Shown here: positions 52,807-60,915 of the stretch, one piece after another
Layout of the letters: the number at the start of each line of letters is the position of its first letter
Numbering within the stretch: position 1 is the stretch's first letter
Assembly (NCBI RefSeq): GCF_900188375.1
Contig: NZ_FZOO01000004.1
Coordinates: 1 to 64,000 of the forward strand
Length of the DNA stretch: 64,000 nt
Direction of reading: 5' to 3'
Source: Geodermatophilus pulveris
GTDB taxonomy: Bacteria > Actinomycetota > Actinomycetes > Mycobacteriales > Geodermatophilaceae
Made by a program: the position numbers and the translations under genes
The notes under the pieces: generated by a model
Told to the model about the DNA's origin: nothing
What the model saw: only the letters and a program-made list of their open reading frames with translations
Database searches by the model: none

Positions 52807-53805
52807 GTGGACGGCATCGCCGCGGTGAGCGCGTTCGTCGGGCGCTGGTTCGCGCTCATCGTCGTGGCGGCCGGGGCGGCCGCGCTGGCCACGCCGGGCA
52901 CCTTCGCCGGTGGCGGCGTCCTGGTCCCGTACCTGCTGATGGTGATCATGCTCGGGATGGGGATGACCCTGCGGCCGGCCGACTTCGCCGTCGTGGCCCG
53001 CCGGCCGTGGGCGTTGCTGCTCGGGGTCGCGGCGCAGTACGTGGTGATGCCCGGGGTGGCGTGGCTGCTCACGCAGGCGCTGGACCTCCCGGCCGCCGTC
53101 GCCGCCGGGGTCGTGCTCGTCGGGGCCGCGCCGGGCGGGACGGCGTCCAACGTCATGGTGTACCTGGCGAGGGGCGACACCGCCCTGTCCGTGGCCATGA
53201 CGTCGGTGTCGACGCTGCTGGCCCCGCTGTTCACCCCGCTGCTGGTGCTGTGGCTGGCGGGGGAGTACCTGCCCGTCGACGCCGGCGGGCTGTTCACCTC
53301 GATCGTGCGGATCGTGCTGGTGCCGGTGCTGCTCGGGCTGGTGCTGCGGCTGGTCGTCCCGCGGCTGGTCGAGCGCGTGCTGCCCGCCCTCCCGCTGGTG
53401 TCCGTCGCCGGCATCACCGCGGTCGTCATGATCGTCGTCGCCGGCAGCGCCGGGACGATCGCGAGCGTGGGCCTCGTCGTCGTCCTCGCCGTCGTGCTGC
53501 ACAACGGGCTCGGGCTGGCGCTCGGCTACGCGGTCGGCCGGCTGTCCGGCATGGACGTCGCCGCCCGGCGGGCGATCAGCATCGAGGTCGGCATGCAGAA
53601 CTCCGGCCTCGCGGCGGGGCTGGCCACGGTGCACTTCGGCCCGGCGGCCGCGCTGCCGGCGGCGGTCTTCTCCGTCTGGCACAACTTGTTCGGGTCGCTG
53701 CTGGCCGGCTACTGGGCCCGGCGTCCGGACGCCCGGCCCGCGGGAGCGGGCCGGGCGTCCGGACGGGGGACCTCTACCGCAGGTCGAAGCGGTCGAGCTC
53801 CATGA
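52807..53805 (+). CDS. bile acid:Na+ symporter (BASS) family carrier
   Basis: 332 residues with nine or ten hydrophobic helices. Family marks are [15 protein letters not shown], the split helix with [10 protein letters not shown], and [14 protein letters not shown]. It may carry an organic acid with sodium. GTG 52807 follows GGGAGGGGG. The last about 28 codons run through a perfect 20-bp terminator hairpin and overlap katG's end by 32 bp, so the original stop was probably near codon 306. Confidence 0.88.
   Translation: MDGIAAVSAFVGRWFALIVVAAGAAALATPGTFAGGGVLVPYLLMVIMLGMGMTLRPADFAVVARRPWALLLGVAAQYVVMPGVAWLLTQALDLPAAVAAGVVLVGAAPGGTASNVMVYLARGDTALSVAMTSVSTLLAPLFTPLLVLWLAGEYLPVDAGGLFTSIVRIVLVPVLLGLVLRLVVPRLVERVLPALPLVSVAGITAVVMIVVAGSAGTIASVGLVVVLAVVLHNGLGLALGYAVGRLSGMDVAARRAISIEVGMQNSGLAAGLATVHFGPAAALPAAVFSVWHNLFGSLLAGYWARRPDARPAGAGRASGRGTSTAGRSGRAP
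53722..53765. terminator. 20-bp perfect hairpin, bidirectional terminator between the symporter and katG
   Basis: Arms 53722-53741 and 53746-53765 are exact inverted copies (CGTCCGGACGCCCGGCCCGC) with a GGGA loop. It lies between two convergent genes, 9 nt from the katG stop, but inside the symporter's reading frame. Confidence 0.85.
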
Positions 53806-55993
53806 CCTTGACCCACGCCGAGACGAAGTGCCGCACGAACTGCTCGTGGGCGTCGTCGGCGGAGTAGACCTCGACGATGCCGCGCAGGACGGAGTTCGAG
53901 TTGAACACCAGGTCGGCGGCGGTCGCGGTGCGGACGACGGTGCCGTCGGCGTCCAGGCCCTCGTAGACGCCCTCGGTGTCGACCGAGGTGCGCCACTGGA
54001 CGCCCAGGTCGAGCAGGGTGCGGAAGAAGTCCTGCGACAGCACGCCCGGCCGGTCGGTGAACACGCCGTGCCGCGTGCCGCCGGTGTTCGCGCCGAGCAC
54101 GCGGAGCCCGCCGACCAGGACGGTCATCTCCCGCGGGGTGAGCTCGAGCATGTAGGCCCGGTCGACCAGCAGCGTCTCCGGGGCGAGCTTGCTGCCCGGC
54201 CGGATCCAGTTGCGGAAGCCGTCGGCCCGCGGCTCGAGCCAGCGGGAGTTGTCGACGTCGGTCTGCTCCTGGGTGGCGTCGGTGCGGCCGGGGGAGAACG
54301 GCACGGTCACCGGCACGCCGGCGTCGGCGGCGGCCTGCTCCACCGCCGCGCTGCCGCCGAGCACGATGAGGTCGGCCAGGGAGACCCGCCTGCCGGTCCC
54401 GGACTCGAACTCCGCCTTGACCCGCTCCAGGACCGGGAGGACGTCGCGGACGCCCTCGTTGACCGCCCAGCCGATCTGCGGCTCCAGGCGCAGCCGGGCG
54501 CCGTTGGCCCCGCCGCGCTGGTCGGTGCCGCGGTAGGACGCCGCCGCAGACCAGGCGGTGTGCACCAGCTGCGGGACGGTCAGCCCGGAGGCGAGCAGCC
54601 GCGCCTTGAGGTCGGCGACCTCGGCCTCGCCCACCAGCTCGTGGTCGACAGCCGGCACGGGGTCCTGCCAGATGAGCTCCTCGGCCGGCACGTCCGGGCC
54701 GAGGTAGCGGCTCCTGGGGCCCATGTCGCGGTGCAGCAGCTTGAACCAGGCGCGGGCGTACTGGTCGGCGAAGTACTCCGGGTCGGCGTGGAACCGCTCG
54801 GAGATCCGGCGGAACTCCGGGTCGGCGAGCAGCGCCAGGTCGGTCGTCGCCATCATCGGCGGGTTCTTCTTGCCCTCGATGTGGGCGTCGGGGACGAGCT
54901 CCTGCGCCTCGGGGTCCCGGGGCTGCCACTGCTTGGCGCCGGCCGGGCTCTCGGTGAGCTCCCAGTCGTAGCTGAACAGCATCTCGAAGTAGGTGTTGTC
55001 CCACTGCGTGGGCGTCGGGGTCCAGGCGCCCTCGAGGCCGCTGGTGATGGTGTCCGCACCCTTCCCGGTGCCGTGCTGGCTGGTCCAGCCCAGGCCGTTG
55101 CCGTGCACCGGGCAGCCCTCGGGCTCCGGGCCGACGAGCTCGGGGTCGCCGGCGCCGTGCGTCTTGCCGAAGGTGTGCCCGCCGGCGATGAGCGCGACGG
55201 TCTCCACGTCGTTCATGCCCATCCGGCTGAACGTCACCCGGATGTCGTGGGCGGAGGCGGCCGGGTCCGGCCGGCCCTGCGGGCCCTCGGGGTTGACGTA
55301 GATCAGGCCCATGGTGACCGCCGCGAGCTCGCCCTCCTCGAGGTCGAGCGGGGTGTCCCCGGCGTAGCGCTCGTCGCCCAGCCAGGTGTCCTCGGGGCCC
55401 CAGAAGACCTCCTCGGGCTGCCAGACGTCCTCGCGGCCGAAGGCGAACCCGAAGGTCGGCAGGCCCATGTCGTCGTGGGCGACGTTGCCGGCCAGCACCA
55501 GCAGGTCGGCCCAGGAGACCTTCCGGCCGTACTTCTGCTTGATCGGCAGCAGCAGGCGGCGGGCCTTGTCCAGGTTGGCGTTGTCCGGCCAGCTGTTCAG
55601 CGGCGCGAACCGCTGGGCGCCGTCGCCGCCGCCACCGCGGCCGTCGGCGATCCGGTAGGTGCCGGCCGCGTGCCAGGACATCCGGATGAACAGCGGGCCG
55701 TAGTGGCCCCAGTCGGCCGGCCACCAGTCCTGCGAGGTGCGCATGACCTGGACCAGGTCGCCCTTGAGCTCCTCGACGTCCAGGGTGGCGAAGGCCGCCC
55801 GGTAGTCGAAGTCCGCACCGAGCGGGTCGGAGTCCCGCGAGGGCTTGTTGAGCACGCCGAGGTCGACCTGGTTGGGCCACCAGTCCTGCACGCTGCGCGG
55901 GCGACCGCTGGTGACCTGCGTCGGCGCGGGGATCGCCGGGTTCTCGCTCTCGCTGGTGCTCTTGCTGTGGTTCTTGTCGATCTCGTCGGTCAC
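53774..55993 (-). CDS. katG: catalase-peroxidase
   Basis: 739-residue heme enzyme. The distal triad R104-W107-H108 ([10 protein letters not shown]) has the same numbering as M. tuberculosis KatG. The Met-Tyr-Trp adduct residues are W107, Y232 ([10 protein letters not shown]) and M258 (FSRMGMNDV), and the proximal His is H273 (GGHTFGKTH). It decomposes H2O2 and has peroxidase activity. It follows furA by 10 nt, the usual furA-katG pair, so it should be induced by peroxide through FurA. ATG 55993. Confidence 0.97.
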   Translation of the reverse strand: MTDEIDKNHSKSTSESENPAIPAPTQVTSGRPRSVQDWWPNQVDLGVLNKPSRDSDPLGADFDYRAAFATLDVEELKGDLVQVMRTSQDWWPADWGHYGPLFIRMSWHAAGTYRIADGRGGGGDGAQRFAPLNSWPDNANLDKARRLLLPIKQKYGRKVSWADLLVLAGNVAHDDMGLPTFGFAFGREDVWQPEEVFWGPEDTWLGDERYAGDTPLDLEEGELAAVTMGLIYVNPEGPQGRPDPAASAHDIRVTFSRMGMNDVETVALIAGGHTFGKTHGAGDPELVGPEPEGCPVHGNGLGWTSQHGTGKGADTITSGLEGAWTPTPTQWDNTYFEMLFSYDWELTESPAGAKQWQPRDPEAQELVPDAHIEGKKNPPMMATTDLALLADPEFRRISERFHADPEYFADQYARAWFKLLHRDMGPRSRYLGPDVPAEELIWQDPVPAVDHELVGEAEVADLKARLLASGLTVPQLVHTAWSAAASYRGTDQRGGANGARLRLEPQIGWAVNEGVRDVLPVLERVKAEFESGTGRRVSLADLIVLGGSAAVEQAAADAGVPVTVPFSPGRTDATQEQTDVDNSRWLEPRADGFRNWIRPGSKLAPETLLVDRAYMLELTPREMTVLVGGLRVLGANTGGTRHGVFTDRPGVLSQDFFRTLLDLGVQWRTSVDTEGVYEGLDADGTVVRTATAADLVFNSNSVLRGIVEVYSADDAHEQFVRHFVSAWVKVMELDRFDLR

Positions 55994-56003
55994 GACGGTC
56001 CTC

Positions 56004-56465
56004 TCAGTGCGGTCGGGCGGGGGACGGGGACGGGGGGACGGCGGCCGCGCAGGACGGACAGCGCCCCCAGAAGAGGACCTCGGCCTCGTCGACGAGGAAC
56101 CCCTCGTCGGCCGACGGGGTCAGGCACGGCGCGACGCCGGGGACGCAGTCGACGTCGGCGATGGCCCCGCAGGCGCGGCAGACCACGTGGTGGTGGTTGT
56201 CGCCGACCCGTGCCTCGAAGCGGGCGTCGAGGCCCTCGGGCTCGATGCGCCGCACGAGGCCGGCGTCGACGAGGGCGCGCAGGACGTCGTACACCGCCTG
56301 GTGCGAGACCGCCCCCAGGCGGGCGCGCGCGGCGGCGATCAGCGCCTTGGTGTCCAGGTGCGGCTGGGCGCGGACGGCGTCCAGCACGGCCAGGCGGGGC
56401 CGGGTGACCCGCAGACCCGCGGCCTGGAGGGTGTGCTCGGGGTCCGGGACCTGATGGAGGTCCAT
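56004..56465 (-). CDS. furA: Fur-family peroxide/iron regulator FurA
   Basis: 153 residues from ATG 56465. The winged helix (about 10-85) has [13 protein letters not shown] and [18 protein letters not shown]. The metal region has [14 protein letters not shown], and CPSC near the C-terminus forms the structural zinc pair with it. It represses itself and katG. The transcript is probably leaderless: TTGACT then CACGAT precede a GTG at 56477, which may be the true start (157 residues). Earlier starts would include the promoter. Confidence 0.9.
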   Translation of the reverse strand: MDLHQVPDPEHTLQAAGLRVTRPRLAVLDAVRAQPHLDTKALIAAARARLGAVSHQAVYDVLRALVDAGLVRRIEPEGLDARFEARVGDNHHHVVCRACGAIADVDCVPGVAPCLTPSADEGFLVDEAEVLFWGRCPSCAAAVPPSPSPARPH

Positions 56466-56498
56466 GTCGTCGGGCACGACCGGATCGTGCAGCGTCTT

Positions 56499-56513
56499 CT
56501 TGACCGAGTCAAG
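56499..56513. promoter_or_regulatory. candidate FurA operator over the furA promoter
   Basis: CTTGACCGAGTCAAG is a perfect 6-bp inverted repeat with a 3-nt centre. On the minus strand it contains TTGACT (56512-56507), a -35, with CACGAT 17 nt later. FurA autorepression at this place is known in mycobacteria, so control by the gene product is inferred. Confidence 0.45.
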
Positions 56514-56590
56514 GAAGGAGACGGGAGTCGCTTCCCGCCGGCTCGGGGGCGACGCCCGGACCCGGGTCGCACCCCGTGCGGTGGAGCCGG

Positions 56591-56664
56591 TGGGGCGGGT
56601 GGGGCTCGAACCCACGACCCAGGGATTATGAGTCCCATGCTCTGACCGGCTGAGCTACCGCCCC
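56591..56664 (-). tRNA. tRNA with CAT anticodon, most likely elongator tRNA-Met
   Basis: 74 nt, including the discriminator A. The acceptor GGGGCGG pairs perfectly with CCGCCCC, with a D-loop AGCTCAGCCGGTCAGAGC, an anticodon loop CTCATAA (anticodon at 56630-56628) and a T-arm GTGGGTTCGAGCCCCAC. No CCA is encoded. It is not the initiator (no GGG-CCC anticodon stem triple). A CAT anticodon could also be tRNA-Ile2 if lysidine-modified. Confidence 0.9.
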
Positions 56665-56928
56665 GCGTACCAGCCTGCCAGACTGCCCGGCACCCCCTGT
56701 GGACGACGCCGACCGCCGTCCCCAGGTCACCCGGTCGGGGCCCTCCGTGCGCGAGATCACACCGGCGACCGGGCGTGACCGGCCGTCTCCTGGGAAAACG
56801 TCGCCGTTGCGGGGCTCCGCCGGCGTCCCAGCTGTCCCGGTGGTCACCGCAGCGCATGCGGGCGCTGACGCGGCGTAGTGGTTCCACGCCTCGGCGGCAC
56901 GCAGGCGCCCCGGTCCCGTTACCCGACC

Positions 56929-56958
56929 GTGACCTACCGGTCGGGTCCCGTGTAGGTT
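56929..56958 (+). promoter_or_regulatory. putative promoter upstream of the riboswitch
   Basis: GTGACC (56929-56934), an 18-nt spacer and TAGGTT (56953-56958) would start transcription near 56965, just before the riboswitch. Confidence 0.35.
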
Positions 56959-56979
56959 GCCCGACGGCCCTGCCGGGCT

Positions 56980-57168
56980 CAGCTCCTCGGGAACCGAGGG
57001 CCTCGGCACGGCCACCGCCGAACCGCCGAGGCCCCCCGGGGCCGACGCGGACCGGGGACCCACCGAACCTCTGGGGTGAGTCCTGCCTGCGCTGGGGGAG
57101 TGCAGGGAGGTAGGGCGCCGTCCGGCCCGAACCCGTCAGCTAACTCGGTAGGCGGTCACGAGGATGGG
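56980..57168 (+). promoter_or_regulatory. ydaO/yuaA-type c-di-AMP riboswitch (approximate bounds)
   Basis: The 5' leader of the M23 gene contains the conserved blocks CGGGGACCCACCGAACC, CTGGGGTGAGTCC, GGTAGGGCGCC, CCGAACCCGTCAGCTAAC and TCGGTAGGCGG in the order typical of ydaO-class aptamers, which in actinobacteria precede cell-wall hydrolase genes. Binding of c-di-AMP switches expression off. Limits are set by eye. The ribosome site GGGAGA of the next gene lies at the 3' edge, so the switch may hide it. Confidence 0.85.
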
Positions 57169-57180
57169 AGACCCGTCGCC

Positions 57181-58401
57181 TTGGCGACCCTGCACCGCCT
57201 GCACACCGTGGTCCGCTGCGCCACGTCACCCCGCAGCCCCCTGCGCGCGCCCCGCCGGGCCGCCGTCGTCGCCGCGGCGGTGGCCGGCCTCCTGGCCGCC
57301 ACCCCCGTCGTCGCCGGCGCCGCACCCGCCCCCGCCGAGGAGCAGGCCTCCCTCGAGGAGCAGGTCGCCGGGATCGAGGAGCAGGTCCGCGCCGCCGAGG
57401 AGCAGCTGCAGCGGATGACCGTGGAGGCCGAGGCCGCGGCCGACGCCGCCCTCGTCGCCCGCGCCCAGCTCGCCGCCGGCCAGACCGAGGCCGAGCGGAC
57501 GGCGGCGGAGCTCGCCGTCGCGCAGGCCGACGTCGCCGCCGCCGAGGCCGACATCGCCGACCTCGGCCGCGAGGCCTACATGGGGGCCGACGACCGCTAC
57601 GGCGACCTGGAGATGCTGCTGGACGCGGACAGCCCCACCGAGCTGCTCCAGCAGGCCGCCACCATGGAGGTCATCGGCGACCACCGCGCGGCGCGGCTGC
57701 AGGAGTTCCTCACCGTCGCGGCGCGGCTGGAGCAGGCCGACAAGGCCGCCCAGGCGGCCGTCGCCCGGCTCGACGAGCTGGCCCGCACCGCGGCGGAGGC
57801 CGAGCAGGCCGCCAACGCGCACCTCGCCCAGGCGCAGGCCGACTACGACGCCCGCGCGGCGGAGAAGGCCCGCCTGGAGGAGGAGTTGCGCCGGGCCGGC
57901 GAGCGGCTGCTGGCGGCGCAGGGCGCCGCCGACGCCGCGGCCGCCTGGGGCGCCCGCCAGGCGCAGCAGCAGCAGACCCTCGCCGTGGCGTCCGGCTCCT
58001 CCGCCGGCATGCCGACGGCCGGCCGGGTGACCTCCTGCTACGGCCCCCGCTGGGGCACCATGCACCAGGGCATCGACATCGCCGCCCCGATCGGCACGCC
58101 CATCTACGTGCCCGAGGGCGGCGTGGTGCTGCAGGCCGGCCCGGCCAGCGGTTTCGGCCAGGCGGTCTACGTCCGGCACGGTGACGGCCAGATCACCCTC
58201 TACGGGCACGTCGACCAGTTCTTCGTCAGCGCCGGGCAGGTCGTCTCCGCCGGCGAGCACATCGCCGACGTGGGCAACAAGGGCCAGTCCACCGGCCCGC
58301 ACCTGCACTTCGAGGTGCACCGGGGCGGCCTCTACGCCAGCCGGGTGGACCCGATGCCGTGGCTGCAGGCGCACGGCATCTCCCTCGGCGGGGCCTGCTG
58401 A
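57181..58401 (+). CDS. secreted M23 (LytM/NlpD-like) peptidase with coiled coil
   Basis: 406 residues from TTG 57181. A signal peptide (RRAAVVAAAVAGLLAATPVV, cut near GAAPA) is followed by a long alanine/glutamate-rich coiled coil (about 55-260) and a C-terminal M23 domain: H295-Q-G-I-D299 and H374-L-H376-F zinc/catalytic residues. It should cleave peptidoglycan cross-bridges or activate an amidase, as EnvC-like proteins do. The start is uncertain: TTG 57181 (GGGAG site) or GTG 57208; an ATG at 57076 lies inside the riboswitch and is rejected. Confidence 0.88.
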   Translation: MATLHRLHTVVRCATSPRSPLRAPRRAAVVAAAVAGLLAATPVVAGAAPAPAEEQASLEEQVAGIEEQVRAAEEQLQRMTVEAEAAADAALVARAQLAAGQTEAERTAAELAVAQADVAAAEADIADLGREAYMGADDRYGDLEMLLDADSPTELLQQAATMEVIGDHRAARLQEFLTVAARLEQADKAAQAAVARLDELARTAAEAEQAANAHLAQAQADYDARAAEKARLEEELRRAGERLLAAQGAADAAAAWGARQAQQQQTLAVASGSSAGMPTAGRVTSCYGPRWGTMHQGIDIAAPIGTPIYVPEGGVVLQAGPASGFGQAVYVRHGDGQITLYGHVDQFFVSAGQVVSAGEHIADVGNKGQSTGPHLHFEVHRGGLYASRVDPMPWLQAHGISLGGAC

Positions 58402-58422
58402 CCGGCTGAGCCTCGCGGGCGG

Positions 58423-59298
58423 TCAGCGCCGCCCGCGCAGCCGGCCGAGCAGGCCGCCGACACCGCCCAGGGCCTGCGCGGCGAACTGCAGCACCGGCCC
58501 GCCGGGGATGCCGGGCGCGGCGTGCACGATCGGCGCGAGGGCCAGCAGGCCGGCCGGCCCGTGCACCCGCAGCCGCCGCCGGGCCAGCGCCGCCACCGGG
58601 TCGGCCCGCCCCGACGCCGCCTCCAGCAGCACATCGGCCGGCGCCTCCACCGTGGTCCCGGCGACCTCCCCGGCCGGCACCCGGCGCACCGTCCAGCCGC
58701 CGGGGTCGGCGGCGAACACCCAGCCACCCTCCGGCGTCCGCAGGGACGCCCCGCCGGTGATCCCCTCGCGGGCCGCCACGGCACCGGTCACGTCGGCCAG
58801 CGCGGCCAGCCCCGCCTGCAGCACCCCGGACGGCGGCCGCGGCGCGCCGCAGGCGGCCAGGTCCAGCCCGTGCACCGCCAGCTCGTAGGACTGCGCCAGC
58901 ACGACGCCCAGCAGCGGCAACCGGCCGGCCACGGACACCGCGGGTGCGGTGTCCAGCTCCTCCGGCTCCTCGGCCAGGTAGCGCGCGGTGGCCGCCCGGT
59001 TGCGCGCCAGCGCGGCCAGCACCTCCTCGCGGGTGGCGTCGCGGTGCGCCGCGGTCACCCGCGCGTTCGTGGCGTCCACGTCCGGGGGGACGCCGGCGCC
59101 GCCCGCCCGCGCCGAGGCGACCAGGTCGGCCAGGGCGGCGTGGTCGGCCCAGCAGCCCAGGTGCACGCACACCTCCTGGGCCCGCCAGCCGGGCAGCCGG
59201 GTGGGCCGGTGCAGGTCGACGGCGGCGGCCTGCCCGAGGAAGGCGTCCCACGCGCCGAGCACCATCGGGCCGACCACGCCGCGCCCGGCCGCCGCCAT
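58423..59298 (-). CDS. maleylpyruvate isomerase / mycothiol-transferase-like (DinB-fold) protein
   Basis: 291 residues. The N-terminal DinB-like domain has LPGWRAQEVCVHLGCWADH, the pattern of the mycothiol-dependent maleylpyruvate isomerase N-terminal domain with its metal-ligand histidines. The C-terminal part is a SCP2-like/MDMPI_C region (WTVRRVPAGEVAGTTVEAPADV). Actual substrate unknown. The ATG at 59298 was preferred to 59367 because the extra 23 residues are unlike the family. Convergent with the M23 gene. Confidence 0.7.
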   Translation of the reverse strand: MAAAGRGVVGPMVLGAWDAFLGQAAAVDLHRPTRLPGWRAQEVCVHLGCWADHAALADLVASARAGGAGVPPDVDATNARVTAAHRDATREEVLAALARNRAATARYLAEEPEELDTAPAVSVAGRLPLLGVVLAQSYELAVHGLDLAACGAPRPPSGVLQAGLAALADVTGAVAAREGITGGASLRTPEGGWVFAADPGGWTVRRVPAGEVAGTTVEAPADVLLEAASGRADPVAALARRRLRVHGPAGLLALAPIVHAAPGIPGGPVLQFAAQALGGVGGLLGRLRGRR

Positions 59299-59422
59299 GC
59301 CTCGCCGCCGCACGCCGTCCCCGGGGTCGCCCACCCCCGCCGGGTACCCCGCCCCGGCCGGCGGCACCCCGCGCGGGTGAGGCCGGTCGAGGTGCGGCGT
59401 CCCGGGGACCGATGTCCCCTCC

Positions 59423-59839
59423 GTGGAGGACGGGCCGGACGACGACCGACGCGGCAGACCCCGCGGCGTCGTCCCGGGCCCCCTGGCGGTGCTGCGCGCC
59501 GTCCCCCACCTCCGTGGCGCGGGTCACGGCCACCTGCACGGTGCCGTGCGCGATGGCCTCGGCCCACAGGGGGAGGCGCAGGACCGCCTGCTGCTGCGCA
59601 CCTCCGAGGTGCTCGCGGCCACCGACCCGCTCCCCGGCTGCCTCGACCCGTGGGAGTGGCTCGACCGGCTGGACGCCGCCGCGGCCGGCGCCGGCGCGGA
59701 CCGCGGGGTGACCGCCGGCGTCGGCGTGACCGAGGTGCGCGCCGGCGACGAGGCGGGCGAGCTGCTCGGGCGGGCCGACCAGGCGGTGTACCGGGCCGAG
59801 TCCGCCGGCGGCAACCGGGTCACCGAGCTGGCGGTGTGA
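59423..59839 (+). pseudogene. degenerate GGDEF-domain fragment
   Basis: 138 residues whose last 45 match the C-terminal end of GGDEF domains: GVTAGVGVTEVRAGDEAGEL followed by RADQAVYRAESAGGNRV. LLLRTSEVLAATDPL matches the earlier helix. The catalytic GGDEF hairpin and the aspartate-containing strands before it are missing; CLDPWEWLDRL lies where it should be. It is either a decayed diguanylate cyclase or a divergent, inactive domain. Start GTG 59423 is uncertain. Confidence 0.55.
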
Positions 59840-60227
59840 CCGGCCCGGTCCTGGCCGGCGGCGGGTCGCGCCCGCACCGGTGCAGGCCGACCACTACGCT
59901 CGGTGAGCGGGTTCCGCAACCGGGCCGCGCGCCGGGGAGCCGGCCGTGCGGTCCGTGGGGAGATCCTGTGGACCTCCTGTGGGCTCGCGGTACACCCGTG
60001 GACGGCGGCCCCCGACCCGTGGTAGCGCGCTGACCAGCACGGAGGACCGGCGGCCGGAACGGTTGCGTCACAGCCGACCCATCTGCACCGTCCGCACTGG
60101 CGCGATGGGGCGACCATCGTGCACACTGTCTCCGGGACTCCTGGTCCGAGATCGCCGAACACAGCGCGTCACCGAATCGATCGTCCGTTGGGGAAGACGA
60201 GACCGATCGAGTCGATGGAGGTGCCCC
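59840..60227. other. 388-bp region without a gene, upstream of DUF3145
   Basis: No protein-like frame, tRNA or clear terminator was seen. It contains an inverted pair ATCGATCG/CGATCGA (about 60176-60217) and the ribosome site GGAGGTG at 60217-60223 used by the DUF3145 gene. Confidence 0.5.
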
Positions 60228-60728
60228 GTGCAGCGACGGTCTACCCAGGGTGTCGTCTTCGTGCACGCGTGCCCGAAGGCGCTCTGCCAGCACGTCGAGT
60301 GGGCGCTCGAGCGCGTCATCGGCGCGCCGGTCTCCCTGTCGTGGGCCGACCAGCCCGCGGCGCACGGTTCCTACCGTGCCGAGGTCGCCTGGACCGGCGC
60401 CCCCGGGACGGGCGCGAAGCTGGTCGCCGCGCTGCGCGCGTGGCCGATGCTGCGCTTCGAGGTCACCGAGGAGGCCAGCTACGGCAACGACGGCGAGCGC
60501 ATGTCCTACGTGCCCGGCCACGGCGTCTTCCGCGCCCCCACGAGCGCCAACGGCGACCTCGTGGTGAGCGAGCAGCAGCTGCGCAACCTGGCGGCCAACG
60601 CCACCTCGATCGAGGCATTCCGGCACGGGGTGGACGAGCTGCTCGGCGCCGCCTGGGACGCCGACCTGGAGGTCTACCGGCACGCCGGCGACGGCAGCCC
60701 GGTCACCTGGCTGCACCAGGTCGTCTAG
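60228..60728 (+). CDS. DUF3145 protein
   Basis: 166 residues of the actinobacterial DUF3145 family: STQGVVFVHACPKALCQHVE, APVSLSWADQPAAHGSYRAE, and a GNDGERMSYVPGHGVFRAPT block. Its position beside the fabH-acpP-fabF genes is conserved in streptomycetes, so a link to fatty-acid synthesis is inferred. Function unknown. The GTG at 60228 has GGAGGTG upstream. Confidence 0.9.
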   Translation: MQRRSTQGVVFVHACPKALCQHVEWALERVIGAPVSLSWADQPAAHGSYRAEVAWTGAPGTGAKLVAALRAWPMLRFEVTEEASYGNDGERMSYVPGHGVFRAPTSANGDLVVSEQQLRNLAANATSIEAFRHGVDELLGAAWDADLEVYRHAGDGSPVTWLHQVV

Positions 60729-60804
60729 CCTCCGACGTCCCGGTTCATCACGATCCGACCACGACGGGGGAGCGGCTGCGGCCCTCTCGTCGTAGGCTCA
60801 GACC

Positions 60805-60845
60805 GGTCGTCCGGACGTCGACGGGGAAGCGGCGTCCGGACGACC
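60805..60845. repeat. 13-bp perfect inverted repeat with 15-nt spacer
   Basis: GGTCGTCCGGACG (60805-60817) and CGTCCGGACGACC (60833-60845) lie in the gap between two convergent genes. They could be a long-loop terminator or a protein site. Confidence 0.5.
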
Positions 60846-60867
60846 ATGACCCTGCTCCACGCAGGTG

Positions 60868-60898
60868 GGCCCGGCAGCTCGCGGGGAGCTGCCGGGCC
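60868..60898. terminator. 13-bp perfect hairpin terminator after DUF3145 and accD
   Basis: Arms 60868-60880 and 60886-60898 (GGCCCGGCAGCTC) form a perfect stem with a 5-nt GCGGG loop between convergent genes. It would serve both strands. Confidence 0.8.
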
Positions 60899-60915
60899 GC
60901 TGTGCTGCCGCGCGC

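Noticed and set aside
56466-56615. 203-residue Fur with an N-terminal extension reaching the tRNA gene
   Set aside because: The extension overlaps the tRNA 3' end and the promoter, and is not conserved-looking.
57076-57180. M23 peptidase start at ATG 57076
   Set aside because: It lies inside the c-di-AMP aptamer and would add 35 residues before the signal peptide.
59945-60010. DnaA-box-like CTGTGGAC and CCGTGGAC words
   Set aside because: Only isolated, imperfect matches to TTATCCACA; no dnaA/dnaN or AT-rich unwinding region nearby.
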